From Desulfurellales bacterium (GTDB lineage: Bacteria; Campylobacterota_A; Desulfurellia; Desulfurellales; Hippeaceae), in assembly GCA_027035885.1 (NCBI GenBank), contig JALVTR010000085.1:1-34571 (forward strand): 34,571 nt of DNA, written 5' to 3'. The number at the start of each line of letters is the position of its first letter. The stretch's first letter is position 1. Shown here in pieces: positions 29,361-34,571 of this stretch. The notes below the pieces were generated by a model that searched no databases, was not told where the DNA came from, and saw only the letters and a list, made by a program, of their open reading frames with translations. Both the position numbers and the translations under genes were made by a program.

Positions 29361-29749
29361 GAATGACATGGTATAGGTGGAGAGAGAACATTTATTATGC
29401 TATCTTGTTTGCGTTCGTAATAATTTTTATGATAGCATTGTCAAGTTGCTCTAATAACAACATTTTACCGAAGCCTAAAACTACGATGCAAAGAATTGCT
29501 TATGCGAACGGAGCATTGACAGCTATCAATCGAACTACAACAGCTCTCTTGGCAAACAAAAAGATAAGCGTAAAAACAGCGGTATATGTGTATCAATCTA
29601 CAACAGGATTGGCAAAGCAGTTAGACTTGCTTCAAAAAGAGATAGAGAATCATCAGCCTATTAAGAATGTAAACGCTATTTTAACGCATGTAGAGACAGC
29701 TATACAGACATTGCAGGCAGACTTACAACATGACACGGGAGGCAAATAA
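29357..29749 (+). CDS. Lipoprotein, 130 aa, possible spanin
   Basis: ATG 29357 follows GGGGTGG and makes an ATGA overlap with the preceding stop; a GTG at 29348 lies on the site. A signal peptide (YYAILFAFVIIFMIALSSC) ends in the lipobox LSSC, so Cys about residue 32 would be lipidated. The mature part is helical (ALTAINRTTTALLANKK; LDLLQKEIENH). Location in the lysis region suggests an outer-membrane spanin subunit or an exclusion lipoprotein. A lipobox spanin implies a diderm host, but this is an inference. Confidence 0.6.
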   Translation: MRMTWYRWRENIYYAILFAFVIIFMIALSSCSNNNILPKPKTTMQRIAYANGALTAINRTTTALLANKKISVKTAVYVYQSTTGLAKQLDLLQKEIENHQPIKNVNAILTHVETAIQTLQADLQHDTGGK

Positions 29750-29967
29750 TGGAAGAGTTATTATTAGTATTGATTCAGCTTGAGAAAATAGGAGCAGTAA
29801 TGGTTAGCGCGATTAATGCCGTAAACCTTGTTGCTTCTACAATTAGAAAAGCGCAAGAGGAACACAGAGGATTAACGCCAGATGAGACGGAAAAGATTAA
29901 ACAAGCGAGGATAGAAAGTGAAAACGCGTTAAAAGCTGCTATTGAAGAACAAGGAGGGACAGTATGA
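29749..29967 (+). CDS. Small helical protein, 72 aa
   Basis: GGGAGG precedes the ATG. The first 35 residues are hydrophobic and amphipathic (LLLVLIQLEKIGAVMVSAINA), the rest is charged (EKIKQARIESENALKAAIEEQ). It may be a membrane-associated lysis accessory. Overlaps the next gene by ATGA. Confidence 0.5.
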   Translation: MEELLLVLIQLEKIGAVMVSAINAVNLVASTIRKAQEEHRGLTPDETEKIKQARIESENALKAAIEEQGGTV

Positions 29968-30347
29968 TAAAACACAATAAAACTACAAGCACAGGGATTG
30001 CTGGTCTTGTTGTTGCCGTTGCTTCACTTGTTGGCATAGCCGTTCACCCTTCTACGCAGATGGTAATATCAAACGGCTTAGTGGCAGTGTTAGCCGTGGC
30101 ACATGCAGTCTTAGGCTATTTCGCGCCTGATGCCGACAAGGTGCTTGAGGAGATAAAATCAGAAGCGCCAGCGGCTATAACAAGCGTGGACGAAGTCTTG
30201 CAGGTTGCCAAAAAGGTAATAGACAAGCAACAAGTTAGCGTGCAGGAAATGCAGAATACTGTTCAGAACCTTAATAATCTACGTGAGATGCAGGAAAAAC
30301 TTAGACAGCAAATTGAGCAAATACTTGTTAAGCCAAAACAGGGATAG
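29964..30347 (+). CDS. Holin-like membrane protein, 127 aa
   Basis: Two hydrophobic segments (GIAGLVVAVASLVGIAV at about 11-27 and VISNGLVAVLAVAHAVLGYF at 34-53) are followed by a long charged helical tail (about 60-127). The hairpin of two small-residue-rich helices is holin-like. AAGGAGG precedes the ATG. A second holin or an antiholin, given the other candidate at 28369. Confidence 0.55.
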   Translation: MIKHNKTTSTGIAGLVVAVASLVGIAVHPSTQMVISNGLVAVLAVAHAVLGYFAPDADKVLEEIKSEAPAAITSVDEVLQVAKKVIDKQQVSVQEMQNTVQNLNNLREMQEKLRQQIEQILVKPKQG

Positions 30348-30350
30348 TTT

Positions 30351-32180
30351 ATGTTCAAATTTGAGCCTTTGGTTGCGATGCCCGAAAAAACAAGAATATA
30401 CGAACGGCTGAAAAAGAACAAAACAGCCAAAACTTTCTTGGAGTGGGCGTCGCATATTACCATAGAGTCAAAAGACAAAGGCGTAATGTATTTTAATCCA
30501 AACACTTGGTTTTATTCACAATGGTTAGTAGTGGACGCTTTATTTAGAGATGAGACTCATGAATTAGTTGTTTTAAAACCGCGACAAATGGGCATAACAA
30601 CGATAATCAACGCATTTGACCTGTTTTACGCCTTTTATCACAAACACTTGTTAGGTGCTTTGGTTGCCGCGGACTACAAAATAGCGGCGGAAATGAGAAC
30701 AAGAATATCCGCTATGTATAGAGTGCTTCCGCATAGGTTTAAACAGCAGAAAGACAAAGACAACGCCTTTATGTTTAGCTTTAAAAACGGCAGTAAGCTG
30801 AAATACCTTTATCCTACTACCAGAAGCACCGAAACAAGCAAAATGGGGCGTTCTGGAAGCACAAACTACGCACATTTAACAGAAGTAGCCTATTTTAGCA
30901 ATTTAGAAGAATACAACAGCTTTGTCAGCACATTAAGTCAGGAGTATCCGCATAGAAAGTATATATACGAATCTACGGCAAACGGATTTAATCATTTTTA
31001 CGATATGTATCAAACGGCTGAGGAATCGCCAAGCCAGACGGCGATATTCCTTGGTTGGTGGACTAAGGAAACATACCAGACGCACAACAAAAAGGATTTG
31101 CAGTTGTATGGCTACGCACCGTCAAGCGAGGAGCAGGACAGGATAGAGGAGGTTAAGAAGAGATATGGTTGGGAAATCAGCATATATCAGCTTGCGTGGT
31201 ATAGAAAAGAATTTAAGGAAAAGATTGTATCGCAGTCATCGTTGACCAAGGAAGACTACATGCTTCAGGAGTTCCCTTGGTTGCCTGAGGATGCGTTTAG
31301 AGTTTCTGGAAAAAACTTTTTCAAGTCAAAAGAAATAGCCGAGAACTTAGAAATGGTTGCCAAACACACGCCAAAAAGATACCAGCCGTATTTGGCAATC
31401 ACTCCCGAAGAAATGAAGTTTGAGCCTTACAAATACGGCACAATTTCGGTATGGGAAGAATACCAAGAAGGCAATACATACGTGGTTGGTATAGACTCAA
31501 GCTACGGGGCAAGCGAGGAACGAGACAATTCGGTGTTCACAATTTACAAGTGCTATCAGGACAAAGCTTATCAGGTGGTTGAGTTTGCCGACAACAGGCT
31601 GAATATCTACCAATTTGCGTGGTTGGCAATGATATTTACGGGCATGTATAGGGCAAATTACATCTTAGAGGTAAACGGCGTTGGGCAAGCAATACTGCAG
31701 GAAATACGGCAGTTGAGGGCATTGATTATGCGCAACCCAGACAAATACTCAAATACTCCGTTAGGCGACTATGTGAACATGATAAAAAGCGAGTATGTGT
31801 TTAAAAGGATAGACAGCCTTTACGGCGGCGCGGCTTGGCATTGGGTGTCAACGACGGAGCAGAAAGAATATATGTTGTATCAATTCCAAGCGTTGTGGGA
31901 GTCAAAAGAGATCATAATTATGAGCAAAGCGCTGCTTGAAGAAATGATGCATGTAGTTCAGAACCAAAACGGCATAAACGCAAGAGCGGGCAAGCATGAT
32001 GATAGAGTGATGGCTTCGGCGATGGCAATTGAGTTCTGGTATAAACATTTTGTGAGGCGATTGCCTACGGAAGAAAACTTTTTAGCATCAAAAAACAAAC
32101 AAACGCAGAAAACAAGCGAGGAAAAGCAGTTTGCCGACTATTTAAACAGGAGGTGGTTTGGTGCAAGCAATCACAGATAG
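30351..32180 (+). CDS. terL: Terminase large subunit
   Basis: This 609-aa DNA packaging motor has ATPase and nuclease domains. Walker A is KPRQMGITT (76-84), Walker B with catalytic Glu in AHLTEVAYF (174-182, Glu178), and the coupling motif ESTANG (207-212). The RNase H-like nuclease has Asp382 in VGIDSSYG, Glu440 in YILEVNGVG and the Asp pair 550-551 in KHDDRVMASA. It pumps DNA through the portal and cuts it. The gene is near the end of the late unit, as in T7, not beside the portal. The ribosome binding site is modest (AGGGATAG). Confidence 0.93.
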   Translation: MFKFEPLVAMPEKTRIYERLKKNKTAKTFLEWASHITIESKDKGVMYFNPNTWFYSQWLVVDALFRDETHELVVLKPRQMGITTIINAFDLFYAFYHKHLLGALVAADYKIAAEMRTRISAMYRVLPHRFKQQKDKDNAFMFSFKNGSKLKYLYPTTRSTETSKMGRSGSTNYAHLTEVAYFSNLEEYNSFVSTLSQEYPHRKYIYESTANGFNHFYDMYQTAEESPSQTAIFLGWWTKETYQTHNKKDLQLYGYAPSSEEQDRIEEVKKRYGWEISIYQLAWYRKEFKEKIVSQSSLTKEDYMLQEFPWLPEDAFRVSGKNFFKSKEIAENLEMVAKHTPKRYQPYLAITPEEMKFEPYKYGTISVWEEYQEGNTYVVGIDSSYGASEERDNSVFTIYKCYQDKAYQVVEFADNRLNIYQFAWLAMIFTGMYRANYILEVNGVGQAILQEIRQLRALIMRNPDKYSNTPLGDYVNMIKSEYVFKRIDSLYGGAAWHWVSTTEQKEYMLYQFQALWESKEIIIMSKALLEEMMHVVQNQNGINARAGKHDDRVMASAMAIEFWYKHFVRRLPTEENFLASKNKQTQKTSEEKQFADYLNRRWFGASNHR

Positions 32181-32985
32181 TATGATAAATGCACATGAGG
32201 AAAAGCTAAACCTACAGGAAGCAAATGAGCATTTAGCTAAAGCGGAGCTTTTGGACGCGCAGCAGGCGAAGGAATACATAGATTATTTGCTTGATTGGGG
32301 CTTACCGTGGGCAGCTTTAGAAAAGTTAGCAGGTTCGATAGTAAAATATGCATACAAAACAAACGATTACAAGCCGAGAACGCTTGCTTTGCTCACTTAC
32401 CTAAAACTGCACAATCAAGAGTTGCTGGAGTTAGTAAGCTATAAAAGAGCCACGAAGGACTTTATACGCTATGTTTACGCCAAAAAAGCAAGCAGAATGC
32501 CCATAGCGTTGCTGGCGACTTACCACAGCCCTATTGTGTATTACAAAGACTTGGCGGACAATTACAGTGCGTTTAGGAAGATAAGCCATGCCGAGCTTTT
32601 GAAGCGAACTATGATGTATGAAGCTATAGCTAAGGATAGAATCGCTTTTTTTTACTACTATCACCACATGGATCACATGCTGCCAGCGTCTAACTTTGCG
32701 ATTGAGAAGTTTCTGGAAATAGGCCGTATTAGAATGAGAAGGTTCTATTGGGATAAAATGCACCAGATTGTTTTGGCGTGGAGAGCTTTACGATGGGAAA
32801 TGAAGCAGGGGTTGGGATGTGTAATTGGAAGTTTGCCGACACGTAAGGAGGTCGATAATGCAATGTTCGGAAGAGGACGTTCGAAAAGCGTTGAATATGC
32901 TCAAGGCAATGACGGCAACACAGGCAAAGTTGTTTCGGATCAATTATGGAACAGTCTTAAAGCTAAAGTCGGGCAAAAAGGTTAA
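32161..32985 (+). CDS. Hypothetical protein after TerL, 274 aa
   Basis: GTG 32161 follows AGGAGGTGG; TTG 32158 and ATG 32182 are alternatives. The protein is helical and rich in Tyr, Lys and Ala (LLDWGLPWAALEKLAGSI; RIAFFYYYHHMDHML). The last 43 residues, after VDNAMFGRG, are low-complexity and overlap an out-of-frame gene with a better ribosome binding site, so the functional end may be earlier. No family is recognised. Confidence 0.6.
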   Translation: MQAITDSMINAHEEKLNLQEANEHLAKAELLDAQQAKEYIDYLLDWGLPWAALEKLAGSIVKYAYKTNDYKPRTLALLTYLKLHNQELLELVSYKRATKDFIRYVYAKKASRMPIALLATYHSPIVYYKDLADNYSAFRKISHAELLKRTMMYEAIAKDRIAFFYYYHHMDHMLPASNFAIEKFLEIGRIRMRRFYWDKMHQIVLAWRALRWEMKQGLGCVIGSLPTRKEVDNAMFGRGRSKSVEYAQGNDGNTGKVVSDQLWNSLKAKVGQKG

Positions 32986-33037
32986 AATACAATGCAAGAC
33001 GGTAAAAAAGTTACTTGGCAAGAACTTGAAAAAGTAA
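32858..33037 (+). CDS. Small basic protein, 59 aa, overlapping gene
   Basis: ATG 32858 follows a consensus AAGGAGGT at 32846-32853. The product MQCSEEDVRKALNMLKAMT... ends in a lysine-rich beta/helix segment (KLKSGKKVKIQCKTVKKLL). It overlaps the preceding gene by 128 bases in another frame, and the next by 46 bases. Protein-like composition and the strong site argue that it is real. Confidence 0.6.
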   Translation: MQCSEEDVRKALNMLKAMTATQAKLFRINYGTVLKLKSGKKVKIQCKTVKKLLGKNLKK

Positions 33038-33612
33038 GGCGAACATACCCAAAACGACCTGCCGACTTTGAGAAACTGCCGATACCAGTAATAATAGTTC
33101 ACGGCATAATTTACAAGATTACGCCGTTTTATTACTACTTCAGCGGCGGCGAAGGATTGTTTAGAATGCGAAAATCACACGCGCAAAGGAAGCACGAGTT
33201 AGGCGATGAAATATGGGCGATATTTCGACCGCAGTTCTTTCCAAATACATGGAAAGCGACGGTAATGGAACTGGACCCGAGATTCCAAGAATCCTTGGTA
33301 GATTATTATGTGTCATCAATGAAAAAACCGATTGACAAATTAGCGGTGGTGGCGTTCACTATCCAGCGATGGATCGCCAAAAGAAATTATGCAAACCATT
33401 TTAAGGGGGTTGATAATGACCGAGTTAGAAAAACGCCAGAAGATTACGAGAAACTTGCCGACCAGACAGCAAATCAAGAGGATACGCTCGGAGATGGACA
33501 AATTGTGGAGCTACCTAATACTTCACGACCAAAAAGGGAACAGAAAAACTTGCCAATGGTGCGGCAAACGACCGGCGCAACACGCCCACCACATAATAAG
33601 CAGACGCTATAA
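32992..33612 (+). CDS. Hypothetical protein, up to 206 aa
   Basis: ATG 32992 is in frame with and seven bases after the stop of the 274-aa gene. Residues 1-142 look like a folded protein (LPIPVIIVHGIIYKITPFYY; ELGDEIWAIFRPQFFPN). The last 64 residues after FKGVDNDR are polar and unstructured and overlap the HNH gene by 197 bases in another frame. The tail may be a by-product of a lost stop codon. No family is recognised. Confidence 0.5.
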   Translation: MQDGKKVTWQELEKVRRTYPKRPADFEKLPIPVIIVHGIIYKITPFYYYFSGGEGLFRMRKSHAQRKHELGDEIWAIFRPQFFPNTWKATVMELDPRFQESLVDYYVSSMKKPIDKLAVVAFTIQRWIAKRNYANHFKGVDNDRVRKTPEDYEKLADQTANQEDTLGDGQIVELPNTSRPKREQKNLPMVRQTTGATRPPHNKQTL

Positions 33613-33853
33613 CAACACCAGATGGGATTTAGAGAACGGAATAGCATTATGCCAAGCGTGCCATTACAAAATACATAACTATGTAGAAGAGGGGTTACAG
33701 TTCATTTTCGGCGAAATAGGCGAGGACAAGTATTGGGAACTGTTCAGGAAGGTAAAGGACGATAATTTTGCCGTTCAGGCGTATGAATACGATAGGTTAT
33801 TGGAAAAGCTTAGAAAAAAGAAAACCGCTCTTGAGGCGATAAATGCCCCTTAG
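33416..33853 (+). CDS. HNH endonuclease, 145 aa
   Basis: ATG 33416 follows AAGGGGG at good spacing; an in-frame ATG at 33389 has no site. The HNH core (about 45-80) shows CQWCGKRPAQHAHHIISRR, then Asn in LENGIALCQACHYKIH: two CxxC zinc knuckles, the His-His catalytic pair, Asn and final His. Phage HNH proteins next to terminase can assist cos cleavage and packaging, or be free homing enzymes. It is the last gene of the late unit. Confidence 0.85.
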   Translation: MTELEKRQKITRNLPTRQQIKRIRSEMDKLWSYLILHDQKGNRKTCQWCGKRPAQHAHHIISRRYNNTRWDLENGIALCQACHYKIHNYVEEGLQFIFGEIGEDKYWELFRKVKDDNFAVQAYEYDRLLEKLRKKKTALEAINAP

Positions 33854-33859
33854 GCGGTT
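33823..33859. terminator. Hairpin at the convergence of the two transcription units
   Basis: The arms AACCGC (33823-33828) and GCGGTT (33854-33859), with an inner GGC/GCC pair, span the end of the HNH gene. It lies between the rightward late unit and the leftward genes at 33878. No clean T-run follows on either strand, so terminator activity is only a guess. Confidence 0.35.
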
Positions 33860-33877
33860 GATATGCCAATTTAGATA

Positions 33878-34066
33878 TCAAAATAATTTTTCATACAGCC
33901 AGCAATTTACTGGTATTTCTGTAATAACACGATTTATAACCTTATTAAACCAATAGATTCCTCTTTCCAAAAGTTTGTTGTTAGAATGAGCCTTCAGCCT
34001 GCAATACTTTTGCTTAAGTTGTTCTGCAATTTCAAGTTCTTTTTGGGTAATTTTTGCCATTTTCAT
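33878..34066 (-). CDS. Small protein, 62 aa, unknown
   Basis: The ATG is preceded by GGAGGTGTGAG. The product begins MKMAKITQKELEIAEQLKQK, a basic helix, then a Trp/Asn-rich tail. The leader TGGAGGTGTGAGATG is nearly the same as that of the next gene, suggesting recent shuffling of small genes. It is the last gene of the leftward unit. Confidence 0.55.
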   Translation of the reverse strand: MKMAKITQKELEIAEQLKQKYCRLKAHSNNKLLERGIYWFNKVINRVITEIPVNCWLYEKLF

Positions 34067-34067
34067 C

Positions 34068-34262
34068 TCACACCTCCAACATGGTTTCTATTTTTTCTAT
34101 ATCTTCTGCGTCTAAAAACCTATCAACCAACCATTTACCACCTATTTTTTGGTTTCTGCAAAAATAACCATATTTATCTTTGTAGAGAACCCTTGTTTTA
34201 TCTTTTGTTTTAACAAAAATGTCCCCGTTTTTACCTATAATGACATCTACGATTTTAGCCAT
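34068..34262 (-). CDS. Small beta-rich protein, 64 aa, unknown
   Basis: I start at ATG 34262, preceded by GGAGGTGTGAG; the longer frame from 34301 has no site. The product (MAKIVDVIIGKNGDIFVKTK...) has alternating strands and a C-terminal acidic helix (DAEDIEKIETMLEV). Function unknown. It ends one base before the start region of the next gene. Confidence 0.55.
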   Translation of the reverse strand: MAKIVDVIIGKNGDIFVKTKDKTRVLYKDKYGYFCRNQKIGGKWLVDRFLDAEDIEKIETMLEV

Positions 34263-34334
34263 CTCACACCTCCATAAATTTTTTTGCCAGTTAGGCGTCA
34301 AAAGAAGGGGGGCGAGCTATACCACTCCATTTCC

Positions 34335-34346
34335 CTTGCATGCAAG
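34335..34346. promoter_or_regulatory. Perfect 12-bp palindrome CTTGCATGCAAG
   Basis: A perfect dyad lies in the 87-base gap between the stop of the edge gene and the start of 34262. It could be an operator, but no promoter is obvious beside it. Confidence 0.35.
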
Positions 34347-34349
34347 CCG

Positions 34350-34571
34350 TTAGATCGCCATTTCTTTCTCGCCCTTGTTCAGGGCATTTTCTATTAATTT
34401 CTCTTGTTCGATAATTTTTTGTAGAAGTCTTTTCCATTTAGATTCGGGTTTGGTTTCCCAATCTCCAAAGATTTCCCTTAATCCTGAGATATAACCCCTT
34501 TCAGCTATGTAAGTCAAAGGATTGTGCCAATAATAATCATTTTTATATAAATTCCCATCCCCCCTAAAAAT
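34350..34571 (-). CDS. Partial small phage gene, C-terminal part, enters from right edge
   Basis: A 73-codon frame is open from the edge to TAA (34350-34352). It reads ...RGDGNLYKNDYYWHNPLT ... and ends with a Lys/Glu-rich helix (IIEQEKLIENALNKGEKEM). It has no start of its own in the window that fits. On a circular map it follows the fragment at 1-80. The combined protein would be about 100 aa. Reading straight across the junction is out of frame by one base; one more G in the G6 run at 34559-34564 would join them. Confidence 0.55.
   Translation of the reverse strand: MFRGDGNLYKNDYYWHNPLTYIAERGYISGLREIFGDWETKPESKWKRLLQKIIEQEKLIENALNKGEKEMAI

Noticed and set aside
34302-34349. A 16-codon frame (MQGKWSG...) in the gap before 34262
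   Set aside because: No ribosome binding site, very short and overlaps a palindrome; not supported.
1-34571. Temperate lifestyle genes (integrase, CI-like repressor, attachment site)
   Set aside because: No integrase or excisionase frame and no tRNA-like attachment site were seen; the only HTH protein found is 58 aa and not CI-like.

Overview
The window is an AT-rich bacteriophage genome, probably complete or nearly so. Strong GGAGG-type ribosome binding sites and TTGAC(A/T)-16-TAtaAT promoters show a bacterial host. Arginine is encoded mostly by AGA/AGG and isoleucine often by ATA. That would fit a thermophile (for example Aquificota-like bacteria), but it is weak evidence and I cannot name the host. 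There is no integrase, no CRISPR array and no tRNA that I can support.

Layout. A control region at 10493-11001 separates two divergent transcription units. The leftward (minus-strand) unit holds the early genes. From 10492 down to 7471 it encodes an ERF-type single-strand annealing protein, a DUF3102-like protein, a RecB/Cas4-type nuclease, an OB-fold protein and an unknown protein. After a 223-nt gap with its own promoter come a small helix-turn-helix protein (7071-7247) and a replication module: an initiator-like protein carrying a probable origin inside its gene, a RepA-like RecA-fold ATPase, and an archaeo-eukaryotic-type primase (4380-6957). Small genes follow, then a membrane-anchored lytic transglycosylase, zinc-ribbon proteins, a thioredoxin-like protein and a DNA adenine methylase whose gene is frameshifted. 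The rightward (plus-strand) unit, 11002-33853, is the virion and lysis region: portal, a tandem tail-fibre cassette, scaffold, decoration protein, major capsid protein, adaptor, beta-propeller nozzle, four internal/ejection-type proteins (the last 1232 aa), membrane proteins, a muramidase-like remnant, lipoprotein, large terminase and an HNH nuclease. Apart from the fibre position this order matches the T7-like podovirus plan, but no RNA polymerase or DNA polymerase gene is present.

At the right end, minus-strand genes (33878-34571) converge on the late unit. If the ends are joined, the leftward operon runs off base 1 and re-enters at base 34571. The two edge fragments then look like halves of one roughly 100-aa gene, apart from a one-base frame difference next to a G6 run. 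The simplest reading is a circularly permuted genome with two transcription units that diverge near 10.9 kb and converge near 33.86 kb.

The most striking feature is between the two units. A minus-strand transcript of about 330 nt (10569-10902), with its own promoter and Rho-independent terminator and no convincing coding capacity, is predicted to fold into a compact RNA. Two hairpin loops carry a perfect 10-nt complement to each other, a 14-bp long-range helix crosses that pairing, and two copies of a 12-nt repeat compete for the same partner. I do not recognise it as a known RNA family. A second notable element is a set of three 23-bp tandem iterons and three large inverted repeats embedded in the linker-coding part of the initiator gene, which resembles the lambda O/ori arrangement.
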